64,000 bases of DNA from positions 39,819-103,818 of the forward strand of contig NZ_LFYT02000014.1 of NCBI RefSeq assembly GCF_001270065.2, read 5' to 3'. Of the stretch, positions 49,354-59,108 are shown piece by piece. The translations under genes were made by a program, and so were the position numbers. Positions within the stretch are counted from its first letter, which is position 1; each line of letters begins with the position of its first letter. Below the pieces are notes generated by a model. That model was not told where the DNA came from. It saw nothing but the letters and a program-made list of their open reading frames with translations, and ran no database searches. Source of the stretch: Limnohabitans planktonicus II-D5 (GTDB lineage Bacteria; Pseudomonadota; Gammaproteobacteria; Burkholderiales; Burkholderiaceae_C).

Positions 49354-49495
49354 GAAAATCTCTCCAGTTGACCCTGAGCCTGTCCACCCCATGTGGACAG
49401 GTCATCCGGTACAGGGTTCAAGTGTCGGAGGAACGCATTCGAGCAAACAGCCGAACATAAGACAAAATTCAGCAAATTCAAGACAATCTCTGCCC

Positions 49496-50455
49496 GTGAA
49501 CCCCAGACCTCTTCCTTTGAACATTTGTGTGCTCGCGTTTGATGGCATCAGTCCATTTCACCTGTCTGTGCCCAGCGTCGTGTTTGGCGATGTTCACCAA
49601 ACCCCCTCGCCTTTTGATCTGCACTTTTGTGCCATCGATGGCCCGGTCATTCGCAGCACTGTGGGTTTCACGATCCAGACCTCTGACGACTGGCAAGCAC
49701 TGGAACGAGCCGATGTGATCATCATCCCGAGTTGGCCAGACCACTTGCCGCCGGCACCCACGCGACTCATTGAGGCTTTGCAGGCTGCACACCTGCGCCA
49801 AGCCACGCTCATGGGCCTGTGCCTGGGTGCATTTGTCTTGGCGCAAGCCCAATTGCTTGACGGACGGGAGGCCACCACACACTGGACGGCAGCCCAAGAA
49901 CTCAGCGCCCAATATCCGCAAGTGCGTGTCAATGCCTCGGCACTTTATGTGGATGAAGGAAACATCATCACCTCGGCAGGCACGGCCGCCGCCATCGACT
50001 GCTGCTTGCATTTCGTTCGCAAGACACTCGGGGCGGAGTTGAGCAACCTCATCTCCCGCAGACTGGTCATGGCACCGCACCGCAGAGGGGGTCAAGCGCA
50101 GTTCATCGAATCCCCCATCGGCGCACGCCCCCGCGACCATGCATTTGCCAATTTGCTGGACGCAATGCGCCAGGCATTGGACCAAAAGCACACCGTGCAG
50201 ACCATGGCCACACGCATGAACATGACTGAGCGCTCTGTCTCTCGCCTGTTTGCCAAACAGACCGGTTCGTCTCCTGCGCAATGGCTGTTGAACGAACGCT
50301 TGAACCATGCTCAACGCCTTTTGGAGACCACCTCATGCTCCATGGAAAACATCGCCTTGGCGGCCGGCTTTGCCAGTGCATCGGCCATGCGCCCGCACTT
50401 CAGAAGCCGATTTGGCCTGTCGCCCACTGAATGGCGCAAGAATTTCACCTACTGA
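49496..50455 (+). CDS. GlxA-family transcriptional regulator (DJ-1/PfpI domain plus AraC HTH)
   Basis: A regulator of about 319 residues. The N-terminal DJ-1/PfpI class-I-amidotransferase-like domain (about 5-185) has the nucleophile-elbow LMGLCLGAFVLAQA and TSAGTAAAIDCCLHF. The C-terminal AraC domain (about 215-315) has TERSVSRLFAKQTGSSPAQWLLNERL and GFASASAMRPHFRSRFGLSPTEWR. The start is uncertain: GTG 49496 fits the usual N-terminus, without a clear ribosome site. Such proteins often control catabolism of amino acids, carnitine or choline derivatives; the target here is unknown. Confidence 0.9.
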   Translation: MNPRPLPLNICVLAFDGISPFHLSVPSVVFGDVHQTPSPFDLHFCAIDGPVIRSTVGFTIQTSDDWQALERADVIIIPSWPDHLPPAPTRLIEALQAAHLRQATLMGLCLGAFVLAQAQLLDGREATTHWTAAQELSAQYPQVRVNASALYVDEGNIITSAGTAAAIDCCLHFVRKTLGAELSNLISRRLVMAPHRRGGQAQFIESPIGARPRDHAFANLLDAMRQALDQKHTVQTMATRMNMTERSVSRLFAKQTGSSPAQWLLNERLNHAQRLLETTSCSMENIALAAGFASASAMRPHFRSRFGLSPTEWRKNFTY

Positions 50456-50586
50456 AGACCAGCACACGGACCCTTGCACTGAATGGATCAATTTTGCGCA
50501 AATTCGGTGCCGGGTTAACCTGCAATGACGGGTTTGTATCTGCCGTGCAGAATCAAACGTTGACCACTTTTTGAACCCTCTTCTCT

Positions 50587-51558
50587 TTGTCTTCCTTCCA
50601 TCAAGCCACCACCCCCGATTCACCTTGGGTCCAGGTTCTGGACACCCAGGACATGGACCAGCACGCCCTGGCCCAGCAGGGCTGGGCACTGCAATATGAG
50701 CAACTTTCGCCCGGGCAGTTCAAGGGCCGCATCCACCAGGTGCAACTGCCCGAGGTGACGCTGCTGCGAGAAGACACCAGCATCGCCTTGCGCCAGCGCG
50801 GGCGGCTCGACGACAGCGTGTATGGCTTTGCCATGGCCCTGCAGGACTCACCCGACCTGTTTTTCAACGGCCAGCGGGTGCCGGCCCACGCCATCATGTG
50901 CGGCAAAGGCGACGAGGTAGACCTGACCACCCCACCCCACTTCACCCTGATCGCCGTGGTGGTTAACCGCAGCCTGCTCAACCCGCTGTGGGAGCGCATG
51001 TACCAAAAGCCCTTGGCGCACTGGCTTGAAAAGCAACTGGTGCTGCCCACCACCGACATCAAGGCGCAAAACCTGCGCGACCTGCAGCTCACCGTGCTGG
51101 ACCAAGCCAGCGCGCTGGCATACCGTCAGCATGACCCGCAAGCCCTGCGCCAGTTGCGCGACGAGATCCTGATGGAATGGCTTGAAGCCCTGCCCGCTCA
51201 GGTTGACACTTCCGAGCTGCCCACCCTGGAGCGACGCAAGAAACTGGTGGACCGCGCCTGCGAGCTGATGCTGGGCCACGCTGACGAGCCGCTGTCCATC
51301 CTGGAGGTCTGCAGCCGCGTGGGCACCAGCCGACGCAAACTCAACTACTGCTTTCAGGACGTGCTGGGCACCACGCCCATCAAATACCTGCGCTCGCTGC
51401 GCCTGAACAGCGTGCGCCGCGCCCTGCGCCAGGCCGCGCCTGGCGTCACCATTCAGGACATCGCCTCGCACTGGGGCTTTTGGCACCTGAGCCAGTTCGC
51501 GCAGGACTACCGCCAACTGTTTGGCGAGTTGCCTTCGGACACGCTGCACAAGCGATGA
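50587..51558 (+). CDS. AraC-family regulator (EutR-like)
   Basis: A 323-residue regulator. The N-terminal part (about 15-160) follows the DMDQHALAQQGW...LSPGQFKGR pattern of ethanolamine-operon-type regulators. The C-terminal AraC DNA-binding domain (about 225-320) has ILEVCSRVGTSRRKLNYCFQDVLGTTPIKYLRSLRL and a second helix-turn-helix ending GELPS. The start is a TTG at 50587 without a clear ribosome site; an ATG at 50653 is the alternative. It overlaps the EamA gene by 4 nt and so heads a coupled three-gene unit with the EamA and M14-like genes. Confidence 0.88.
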   Translation: MSSFHQATTPDSPWVQVLDTQDMDQHALAQQGWALQYEQLSPGQFKGRIHQVQLPEVTLLREDTSIALRQRGRLDDSVYGFAMALQDSPDLFFNGQRVPAHAIMCGKGDEVDLTTPPHFTLIAVVVNRSLLNPLWERMYQKPLAHWLEKQLVLPTTDIKAQNLRDLQLTVLDQASALAYRQHDPQALRQLRDEILMEWLEALPAQVDTSELPTLERRKKLVDRACELMLGHADEPLSILEVCSRVGTSRRKLNYCFQDVLGTTPIKYLRSLRLNSVRRALRQAAPGVTIQDIASHWGFWHLSQFAQDYRQLFGELPSDTLHKR

Positions 51559-52430
51559 GCAGCGCCCGCCAAACCCAACTCACCGCCATCCTGACCATGG
51601 TCGCAGCCATGGCCTGCCTGTCGACGCAAGACACCCTGAGCAAAAAGCTGATGCTCAGCGTGGTGCCCGTCATCATCATCTGGACGCGCTACGCCCTGCA
51701 GACCGCACTGGTCAGCGCCACGATCTGGCGCAGGCATTCGCCCGAACTGTGGCGCACACGGCAGTGGCGGCTGCAACTGCTGCGCGGCGCGCTGGTCGTG
51801 GGCGGCAGCTTGTTTGGCTATGGCGCTTTGCAGCGCATGCCCGTGGCCGAGTTCACCGCCATTTATTGCCTGGTGCCGCTGGCCGTGACTTTTGTGGCCC
51901 GGTTCGTGATGAAGGAAAGCGTGTCCTGGCTGGGCTGGCTGTGTGTGGCGGGCGGCATGGCAGGCGCCTTGCTGGTGGTGCGCCCGGGCGGTGATGTGGA
52001 CCCCATGGGCGCCAGTCTGGCGCTGATGGGGGTGGTCTGCTACACCGGCTTTCAGACCCTCACGGGCTACCTGGCGCGGCAGGACTCACCGCTCACCATT
52101 CAGCTGTGCACCAGCGCGCTGGGCTTTGCGCTCATGTCGGCCGCAGTGCCATTTTTCTGGCCAACCCAGATGAGCTGGCCAGACCTGGCCCTGCTGGGTT
52201 TGGTGGCGCTGGCGGGCTCATACGGCCAATATTTCACGGTGCTGGCGTTTTCCAAAGCGCCCGCCTCGGTCTTAACGCCTTACCTTTACTCGGCCATCGG
52301 TTTTTCTGCGCTGGGCGGCTGGTGGATGTTTGACCACCTGCCCGACGCCCTGGCCCTGTGCGGCATGGGGATGATCGCGGGCTTTGGCCTGGCGGCTGGC
52401 TGGCTGAACCAACTCAAGGCCAAAACATGA
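51555..52430 (+). CDS. EamA/DMT family transporter
   Basis: A 291-residue protein with ten hydrophobic segments in two EamA repeats. It begins SSARQTQLTAILTMVAAMACLSTQDTLSKK, and the first repeat ends in GGSLFGYGALQRMPVAEFTAIYCLVPL, the typical EamA end. The substrate could be a metabolite exported or imported; the family is diverse. The start ATG overlaps the AraC stop (ATGA), and its stop overlaps the next gene by the same 4 nt, so the three are tightly coupled. Confidence 0.9.
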   Translation: MSSARQTQLTAILTMVAAMACLSTQDTLSKKLMLSVVPVIIIWTRYALQTALVSATIWRRHSPELWRTRQWRLQLLRGALVVGGSLFGYGALQRMPVAEFTAIYCLVPLAVTFVARFVMKESVSWLGWLCVAGGMAGALLVVRPGGDVDPMGASLALMGVVCYTGFQTLTGYLARQDSPLTIQLCTSALGFALMSAAVPFFWPTQMSWPDLALLGLVALAGSYGQYFTVLAFSKAPASVLTPYLYSAIGFSALGGWWMFDHLPDALALCGMGMIAGFGLAAGWLNQLKAKT

Positions 52431-53497
52431 GCACACCGCTTTTCAGCCCCAGTTACCGCGAGGCCCGAGCGCGTTTTATCCAGGCCGCTCAAGACTGCGG
52501 TGCCCAGTTGCACAGTGACGTTATGCCCATGCGCGGCGCACAGGGCGAAGAACTCGCCATGGACGTGGCCGTACAAGGCCCGGCCGATGCCGCCCAAGTG
52601 CTGATGACCACCAGCGCGGTGCACGGCATCGAAGGCTTTTGCGGCTCGGCCATCCAGACCGGTTTGCTGCACAGCCTGTCGTTGCCGCCCGGTGTGGCCG
52701 TGGTGCATGTGCATGCGGTCAACCCGCATGGCTTCTCGCATGCGCGGCGGGTCAACGAAGACAACGTGGACCTCAACCGCAACTTCATCGACTTTGCCCA
52801 GCCCTTGCCGGTCAACGCCGACTACGCACAGGTTCACAACCTGCTGCTGCCCACCCACTGGCCGCCCAGCCCAGAGGCCAGCGCATCTTTGCAAGCCCAG
52901 GCCGAAGCGTGGGGCGAGCGCCGCATGCAGCGGGCCATCACCAGCGGGCAGTACCAGTTTCCCCAAGGCGTCTGGTTCGGAGGCCAGGCCCCCACCTGGA
53001 GTCACCGCACATTCCGGCAGGTGCTGCGAACCCATTTAGGTCAGGCCCACCAGATCGCCTGGATCGACCTGCACACGGGCTTGGGGCCACACGGCCACGG
53101 CGAGCGCATCTTTGCCTGCACCGACAACGGCGAAACACTTCAACGCGCCCGCCAGTGGTGGGGGCCAGACATCACCTCGGTTGACACAGGCACATCCCAA
53201 AGCGTGCCACTGTCCGGGCCGATACAGATGGCGATCTACGAAGAGTGCCCACAGGCTCAATACACCGGCATTTGCCTGGAGTTTGGCACCTTGCCGCTGG
53301 CGCAGATGATCCAGGCCATGCGGGCCGACCACTGGCTGGCCCTGCACCCCGAGGCCCCGCCCGAGCAGCAACGCGCCATCCGAGCCGACATGCTGTTGGC
53401 CTTCAACCCGCCCTCGCCTGCGTGGCAAAAACAGGTCTGGCAGCAGGGCCTGCAAGCGGCCCGACAGGCGGTACAGGGCTTGACCACCCCGCGCTGA
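52427..53497 (+). CDS. DUF2817 family M14-like metallo-deacylase/carboxypeptidase
   Basis: A 356-residue protein. Zinc ligands of the M14/succinylglutamate desuccinylase type are visible: H66 and E69 in VHGIEGFCG and H216 in WIDLHTGLGPHG. NEDNVDLNRNF (110-120) carries the substrate-binding Asn-Arg pair, and E285 in LEFGT is the likely catalytic Glu. The family (DUF2817) is proposed to hydrolyse small amide bonds, but no substrate is established that I can cite. No signal peptide, so cytoplasmic. Its ATG overlaps the EamA stop by 4 nt. Confidence 0.85.
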   Translation: MSTPLFSPSYREARARFIQAAQDCGAQLHSDVMPMRGAQGEELAMDVAVQGPADAAQVLMTTSAVHGIEGFCGSAIQTGLLHSLSLPPGVAVVHVHAVNPHGFSHARRVNEDNVDLNRNFIDFAQPLPVNADYAQVHNLLLPTHWPPSPEASASLQAQAEAWGERRMQRAITSGQYQFPQGVWFGGQAPTWSHRTFRQVLRTHLGQAHQIAWIDLHTGLGPHGHGERIFACTDNGETLQRARQWWGPDITSVDTGTSQSVPLSGPIQMAIYEECPQAQYTGICLEFGTLPLAQMIQAMRADHWLALHPEAPPEQQRAIRADMLLAFNPPSPAWQKQVWQQGLQAARQAVQGLTTPR

Positions 53498-53631
53498 ACC
53501 GCATTTCTCGGGAAAACCCAGCCCAGAGATTGCAATTTTTCGATAACGTCAAACCCGTATCTTGTTCAGACTGTGGCCCTGCCCCGGGGTGGCAAAGCGC
53601 CCCCTTCACCAAGACGAACAAGGACGAAACC

Positions 53632-54609
53632 ATGATTTCACGCCGTACGATTTCCAGCCTGCTCGCGGGCCTGCTGAGCAGCCTGATGGTGCTCAGCGCC
53701 TCAGCGCAGGGCTTCCCCAACAAGATGGTCACCGTGATGGTGCCCTACCCTGCAGGTGGCCCATCGGATGCAGTGGCTCGCCTGGTGCAGGTCGAGTACG
53801 AAAAAAGCCTGGGCCAGAAAATGATGGTCGAAAACCTGGGCGGCGTGAGCGGTGCCCTGGGCATCCAGAAGGTGCTGTCGGCACCGGCCGATGGCTACTA
53901 TCAGTTACTCGGCACGCCGATGGAACTGGTGATGGCACCGCTGGCCCTGTCGGCCGTCAAGTTCAAACCCGAAGAAGTGCGCCTGGCCAGCTTGTTGGGC
54001 CGCACCTCGATCGGCTTGGCCGTGCGCAAGGACCTGCCCGTCAACAACTTAACCGAATTCCTGGCCTGGGCCAAAGGCAAACAGGTCAGCTACGCGAGCA
54101 TTGGTCAGGGCTCCCTCTACCACATCATGGGTGAGCGCTTCAAGACGCTGACGGGTCTGGACATGCTGCACGTGCCCTACAAAGCGGCCGTGCAGATCTA
54201 CACCGATCTGGGCGGCAACAACGTGGACATGGCCTTCGTGCCGGTCGCAGGTCCCATCATCGGCATGGTCAAGGACAACCGCTTCAAGATCATCGGCATC
54301 TCCTCCACCGCGCCCCACCCACAACTGCCTGAAGCCGCCCCGATCAGCGCTCAGCGCGGCATGTCCGACTTTGTTTTCGACATCTGGATCGGTCTGCAGG
54401 TGTCCAAAAACACGCCCGACGCCGTGGTCCAGAAACTCAACCAGGCCATGAACGAGGCCATCAAGTCCGAAGGATTCGTGAAAGGCATGACCACCACCGG
54501 CAGCCAAGTGCCTGCAGGCATGAGCGTGGCCGATCTGGACAAGTTCTACACCCAGGAAGTCAGCCGCTACCGCGCACTGTTCAAGGCCGCCAACGTCGAG
54601 CCACAGTGA
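53632..54609 (+). CDS. tripartite tricarboxylate transporter (Bug family) substrate-binding protein
   Basis: A 325-residue periplasmic protein. It has a signal peptide (about 1-25, ending SASAQG), then the Bug core with VMVPYPAGGPSDAVARL, a NLGGVSGALG loop and LDMLHVPYKAAVQIYTDLGGNNVDM. These proteins bind carboxylates, aromatic or amino acid-like ligands, and are amplified in Burkholderiales. AAGGAC precedes the ATG. No TctA/TctB membrane genes are adjacent. It is followed by a terminator, then two amidase genes. Confidence 0.93.
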   Translation: MISRRTISSLLAGLLSSLMVLSASAQGFPNKMVTVMVPYPAGGPSDAVARLVQVEYEKSLGQKMMVENLGGVSGALGIQKVLSAPADGYYQLLGTPMELVMAPLALSAVKFKPEEVRLASLLGRTSIGLAVRKDLPVNNLTEFLAWAKGKQVSYASIGQGSLYHIMGERFKTLTGLDMLHVPYKAAVQIYTDLGGNNVDMAFVPVAGPIIGMVKDNRFKIIGISSTAPHPQLPEAAPISAQRGMSDFVFDIWIGLQVSKNTPDAVVQKLNQAMNEAIKSEGFVKGMTTTGSQVPAGMSVADLDKFYTQEVSRYRALFKAANVEPQ

Positions 54610-54650
54610 AGCCCTGAGTGCGCAGCGCACAAGCGCTGACGCTCGCGCCA

Positions 54651-54691
54651 CCCGGGACATGCTCACCCCTCGTGACATGCCCGGGTTTTTT
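54651..54691 (+). terminator. terminator after the Bug-protein gene
   Basis: CCCGGG plus CATG pair with CATG plus CCCGGG (10 bp with one bulged A), loop of 14 nt, then T6. It ends 23 bp before the first amidase start. Confidence 0.82.
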
Positions 54692-54714
54692 CATTCCAGC
54701 CTCCTTGGCCACGC

Positions 54715-56175
54715 ATGACCGATTTCACTTACAACACCGCCACCGAACTGATGGCCCGCCTGCGCGAAGGCGAAGTCACCAGCACCCAACTGCTGGAGCA
54801 GCACATCGCCCGCGTGGCGCTACATGACGGCCCGATCAACGCGGTGGTGGTGCGCAACTTTGAGGCTGCCCGCGAACGCGCATCCCAAGCCGACGCGGCG
54901 CGTGCCCGTGGCGAGGACTGGGGGCTGCTGCACGGACTGCCCATGACGGTGAAAGAGTCGTTTGATTTGCCGGGCACGCCCACCTGCTGGGGCTTTCCTC
55001 AGTACAAGGACAACATCGCGCAACAACCGGCCGTAGCCGTGCAGCGCCTGCTGGACGCCGGGGCTGTGGTGTTTGGAAAAACCAATGTGCCGGTGGCTTT
55101 GGGCGACTGGCAATCGTTCAACCCGGTCTATGGCACCACGAACAACCCCTGGGACCTGAGCCGCTCGCCTGGCGGATCGTCGGGCGGGGCCAGCGCGGCG
55201 CTGGCCGCGGGCATGACCCCGCTGGAGCTGGGCAGCGACATTGGTGCCTCCATCCGCAACCCGGCGCATTACTGCGGCGTGTATGGGCACAAGCCCACCT
55301 GGGGCGTGGTGCCCATGCAAGGCCATCAACTGCCGGGCGTGCGCTGCATTGACAGCCTGGACATTGCCGTGGCCGGGCCACTGGCGCGCAGCGCTCAAGA
55401 CCTGCAGCTGGCCATACAGGTGCTGACCACGCCGCTGGAGCAGTTTGGCCCGCTGGGCTGGACAGCTGCGCAGTGGCGCCGCAACGACAAGCCGCTGCGG
55501 CAGTGCCGAGTGGCCATCGTCTACGACGACCCCCAAGCGCGGGTGGACAAGAGCATCCAGGACCGGCTGCACGCGCTGGCCGACTTTTTGCGCGTCCAAG
55601 GCGTGACCGTGCTGGACGACCACCGCCCGGTGGACAGCGCCCAGTCGCACCGCGTGTACGCCCACCTGCTGCGCGCGGCCACAGGGGCGTGGCTCGACGA
55701 CGCGACCTTTGCCCGCTTTCAGGATCAGGCCCGCCAAAGCGATCCGGCGCTCGACACCATGCGCGAGCGCGTCTGGCGCGGCAGCACCCTGACGCACCGC
55801 GACTGGGTCGAGTTCGACCAGCAACGCGCCGTGCTGCGGGCGCAGTGGCAAAGCTACTTCGAGTCGGTGGACCTGCTCATCACTCCGGTGGCCACATCGC
55901 CCGCCTTTTTGCACAACCAGCAAGGCGAGCGCTGGGAGCGCATGCTGCAGGTCAACGGCCAGGACCAAGCCCACACCGACAGCCTGTTCTGGGCGGGTTA
56001 CCCCGGCGTGGTGGGCCTGCCCGCCACCGCCATCCCGATCGGCCAAAGCCCAGGCGGTTTGCCAGTCGGCGCGCAAATCATCGGCAACAGTTTTGCCGAC
56101 CCGCTGTGCCTGAACATGGCACGCTGGCTCGAAACCGAATGGTGCCGCTTTGTGCCGCCACCACACCTGGCTTGA
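54715..56175 (+). CDS. amidase-signature enzyme (first of two)
   Basis: A 486-residue amidase. The Ser-cisSer-Lys triad is complete: K80 in MTVKESFD, S155 in SPGGSSGG and S179 in GSDIGASIR. The GKTNVPVALGDWQSFNPVYGTTNNPWD region is typical. It may hydrolyse acyl amides or nitrile-derived amides; the substrate is not evident. It is not GatA, because the surroundings and ends differ and no gatB/gatC is nearby. It lies 22 bp before a second amidase that is clearly related but diverged, suggesting an old duplication. Confidence 0.93.
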   Translation: MTDFTYNTATELMARLREGEVTSTQLLEQHIARVALHDGPINAVVVRNFEAARERASQADAARARGEDWGLLHGLPMTVKESFDLPGTPTCWGFPQYKDNIAQQPAVAVQRLLDAGAVVFGKTNVPVALGDWQSFNPVYGTTNNPWDLSRSPGGSSGGASAALAAGMTPLELGSDIGASIRNPAHYCGVYGHKPTWGVVPMQGHQLPGVRCIDSLDIAVAGPLARSAQDLQLAIQVLTTPLEQFGPLGWTAAQWRRNDKPLRQCRVAIVYDDPQARVDKSIQDRLHALADFLRVQGVTVLDDHRPVDSAQSHRVYAHLLRAATGAWLDDATFARFQDQARQSDPALDTMRERVWRGSTLTHRDWVEFDQQRAVLRAQWQSYFESVDLLITPVATSPAFLHNQQGERWERMLQVNGQDQAHTDSLFWAGYPGVVGLPATAIPIGQSPGGLPVGAQIIGNSFADPLCLNMARWLETEWCRFVPPPHLA

Positions 56176-56196
56176 ACCTCAGAAATTGCCCTGCCC

Positions 56197-57663
56197 ATGT
56201 CCGACCTCACTGACATCACCGACTTCAACGCCAGCGAACTGTCTGAGCGCATCCACCAACGGCAAGTGTCCTGCACCGAAGTGATGCAGGCATACCTGGA
56301 GCGCATCGAGCGGCTGAACCCGCGCTTCAACGCCATCGTCAATCTGGCCCCGACCGACTCGCTGCTGGCACAGGCGCGCCAGTGCGATGCCGAGCTGGCC
56401 AAAGGTCAATCGCAGGGCTGGCTGCACGGCATCCCGCAGGCCATCAAGGACACCGGGCACGCCGTGGGCTTTGCGACCACCTTTGGCAGCACCGTGTTGC
56501 AAGCAGCCCTGCCCGCCAAGGACAGCATCATGACCGAGCGCATGAAGGCGGCCGGGGCCATCGTGATTGGCAAAACCAACATGCCCGAGCTGGGCTTGGG
56601 CTCGCACACCTTCAACACCCTGTTTGGGGCCACGCCCAACGCCTGGGATACGGCGGTGAGCGCGGGCGGCAGCAGCGGCGGCGCGGCCGTGGCTCTGGCT
56701 CAGCGCATGTTGCCCGTGGCAGATGGCTCGGATTTCATGGGCAGCCTGCGCAACCCGGCAGGCTGGAACCACATCTTCGGCATGCGCCCCTCGCAAGGCC
56801 GCGTGCCCTTTGGCCCCGGTGCTGATGTGTGGGTGGACCAGCTGGGCACCGAAGGCCCCATGGCTCGCAGCGTGCGCGATCTGGCCCGCCTGCTGTCCAC
56901 GCAGTCAGGCCATGACGCCCGCCAGCCTTTGTCGATCCATGGCAGCGTCGATGTGTCGGGCTTGGCGTTCACGTCCGATGCGCTGTGCGGTTTGCCTGGC
57001 CTGCCAGGCCTGAGGATAGGCTGGCTGGGCGACCTGAACGGCCACCTGGCCATGGAGGACGGCATTCTGGACGTGTGCCAAGACGCGCTGCAGCACATGG
57101 CGGGCCAAGGTGCCCATGTGGACGCCATCGGTCTGGGCTTTGACACCCAAGCGCTGTGGGACTGCTGGCTGGTCTGGCGCCGTGCGCTGGTCGGCCCCAA
57201 GGTGGCGGCCTTGCTGCGCATTCCGGGGGCCCAAGACCAACTCAAACCCGAGGCCCTGTGGGAGCACGAGAACTCGCTCAAGCTCTCGTTCATGGACTTC
57301 ATGCAAGCCAGCCAGACCCGCAGCGCGTTCTATCAGCACCTGCTGGGTCTGTTCAACCAATACGACGTGCTGGCCCTGCCCGTGGCGCAGACCTGGCCGT
57401 TTGCACTGCAAGAGCGCTGGCCGCAAGCCATTGGCGCACGCGCCATGGACACCTACCACCGCTGGATGGAGTGCACGATCTACGCCACGCTGGCGGGCCT
57501 GCCCGCCATCAGCCTGCCTGCGGGCTTTCACCCGACGCATGACTGGCCCATGGGCGTGCAGCTCATTGGCAAACCACAGGGCGATCTCGCTTTGCTGCAG
57601 GTGGCTGCGGCCTACGAAGCGGTGCGCAGCGACTGGCTGCAAAAGCGGCCTGCACAAGCCTGA
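56197..57663 (+). CDS. amidase-signature enzyme (second of two)
   Basis: A 488-residue amidase. The triad is K84 in AIKDTGHAV, S159 in AGGSSGG and S183 in GSDFMGSLR, where Met replaces the usual Gly of the signature. The overall build matches the neighbour at 54715. The acceptor pocket must differ, as the C-terminal half is diverged. It is 6 bp from the convergent dadA end with no obvious terminator between. Confidence 0.93.
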   Translation: MSDLTDITDFNASELSERIHQRQVSCTEVMQAYLERIERLNPRFNAIVNLAPTDSLLAQARQCDAELAKGQSQGWLHGIPQAIKDTGHAVGFATTFGSTVLQAALPAKDSIMTERMKAAGAIVIGKTNMPELGLGSHTFNTLFGATPNAWDTAVSAGGSSGGAAVALAQRMLPVADGSDFMGSLRNPAGWNHIFGMRPSQGRVPFGPGADVWVDQLGTEGPMARSVRDLARLLSTQSGHDARQPLSIHGSVDVSGLAFTSDALCGLPGLPGLRIGWLGDLNGHLAMEDGILDVCQDALQHMAGQGAHVDAIGLGFDTQALWDCWLVWRRALVGPKVAALLRIPGAQDQLKPEALWEHENSLKLSFMDFMQASQTRSAFYQHLLGLFNQYDVLALPVAQTWPFALQERWPQAIGARAMDTYHRWMECTIYATLAGLPAISLPAGFHPTHDWPMGVQLIGKPQGDLALLQVAAAYEAVRSDWLQKRPAQA

Positions 57664-57669
57664 GGCATC

Positions 57670-58980
57670 TCAGGCTGCCGCCAGCCGACCCGGGCGGCTT
57701 GTGGCCCCCCTTGCACCGTAGCGACCCATGTCGAGCCCTTCGGTGCGGATGGCCGGCTGGCGACCTGAGATCACATCGGCCAGGAGCTGTGCACTGCCGC
57801 AGGCCATGGTCCAGCCCAGTGTGCCGTGCCCCGTGTTGAGGTACAGACCGTTGAGTGGGGTTGCCCCCACCAGTGGGGTACCGTCAGGCGTCATGGGGCG
57901 CAAGCCGGTCCAAAACTGGGCCTGAGTCAGGTCACCACCCGGAAAGAGTTCACGCGTCACTTTTTCGAGCGTGGCGCGGCGACGCGGGTTCAGGCGCAGA
58001 TCAAAGCCCGCCAGCTCGGCCATCCCCCCCACCCGCAGGCGATCACCCAATCGGGTCAGCGCAATCTTGTAGGTCTCGTCCAGCACGGTGGACTGCGGTG
58101 CCCGCGAAGCATCCGACAGCGGCATGGTGAGCGAATAGCCCTTGACTGGGTACACCGGAATGTCCAGGCCCAGCGGCAGCAGCAAGTCACGCGAATAGCT
58201 GCCGGCGGCCAGCACCACAACGTCCGCTTGCAGTAACTCGCCCTCACCGCCCGCCGAACTGACCACCCTCACCCCCGTGACGCGCTGGCCGTCCCCCTGC
58301 AGCGCCTGCACCGTGCAGCCGCCGCGCAGTGTCATCCCCTGGACGCAGGCGAGTTCTGCCAACCGGCGGGTGAACACATGGCAATCGCCTGTTTCATCGT
58401 TGGGCAGGCGCAGGCCACCCGCGATCGGCGCGCTGGCGCTTGCCAGCGCGGGTTCTGCGCGCAGCACCCCGGCGGCATCGAGTAACTCAAACGGCACACC
58501 GCAGTCTTGCAACACGGCCACATCGCGGGCCGCGGCGTCCAGCTGGGCCTGGCTGCGAAACAGCTGCAAGGTGCCCTGACTGCGGGCGTCGTACTCAATG
58601 CCGGTTTCGCCACGCCAGGCGCGCAAGCAGTCACGGCTGTACTCGGACAGGCGCATCATGCGTTCCTTGTTGACGGCATAGCGGTCGGCTGAGCAATTGG
58701 CCAGCATGGCCGCCATCCAGCGCCACTGAAACAGGGTGCCATCGGGTCGGATGGCCAGCGGCGCATGGGCCTGAAACAACCATTTCAGCGCTTTGAGCGG
58801 GATGCCCGGTGCGGCCCAAGGCGTGGAATAGCCCGGCGACACCTGACCCGCATTGGCAAAGCTGGTCTCCATCGCCACACCGTTTTGGCGGTCCACCAGC
58901 GTGACTTCGGCCCCCTGGCGCAACAAGGCCCACGCCGTAGTCACCCCGATCACGCCACCACCCAACACCACAACTTTCAT
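57670..58980 (-). CDS. dadA: D-amino acid dehydrogenase, DadA family
   Basis: FAD-dependent membrane-associated oxidoreductase that deaminates D-amino acids (classically D-alanine) to 2-oxo acids. The protein has 436 residues. The FAD fold begins [30 protein letters not shown], followed by [22 protein letters not shown] and, near the C-terminus, [44 protein letters not shown]. It is divergent from an Lrp-type regulator with a candidate Lrp box between. No alanine racemase (dadX) gene is adjacent. Confidence 0.95.
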   Translation of the reverse strand: MKVVVLGGGVIGVTTAWALLRQGAEVTLVDRQNGVAMETSFANAGQVSPGYSTPWAAPGIPLKALKWLFQAHAPLAIRPDGTLFQWRWMAAMLANCSADRYAVNKERMMRLSEYSRDCLRAWRGETGIEYDARSQGTLQLFRSQAQLDAAARDVAVLQDCGVPFELLDAAGVLRAEPALASASAPIAGGLRLPNDETGDCHVFTRRLAELACVQGMTLRGGCTVQALQGDGQRVTGVRVVSSAGGEGELLQADVVVLAAGSYSRDLLLPLGLDIPVYPVKGYSLTMPLSDASRAPQSTVLDETYKIALTRLGDRLRVGGMAELAGFDLRLNPRRRATLEKVTRELFPGGDLTQAQFWTGLRPMTPDGTPLVGATPLNGLYLNTGHGTLGWTMACGSAQLLADVISGRQPAIRTEGLDMGRYGARGATSRPGRLAAA

Positions 58981-59028
58981 GTCAGCCTCACATTTAACTT
59001 GAGATCTGGTGATGTTATGGATTGATGA

Positions 59029-59043
59029 CAGAATAATTTTTTG
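59029..59043. promoter_or_regulatory. candidate Lrp-family operator between dadA and the Lrp gene
   Basis: cagaataattttttg matches 13 of 15 positions of the classical Lrp consensus YAGHAWATTWTDCTR. It lies in an AT-rich 128-bp divergent gap. Function is inferred from the match and context. Confidence 0.5.
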
Positions 59044-59108
59044 TTTTAATGCTTGGAAACAGCGATTTCAACTGAAACACAGGCCTTTTTTTAGACCTTG
59101 GCAGCACA

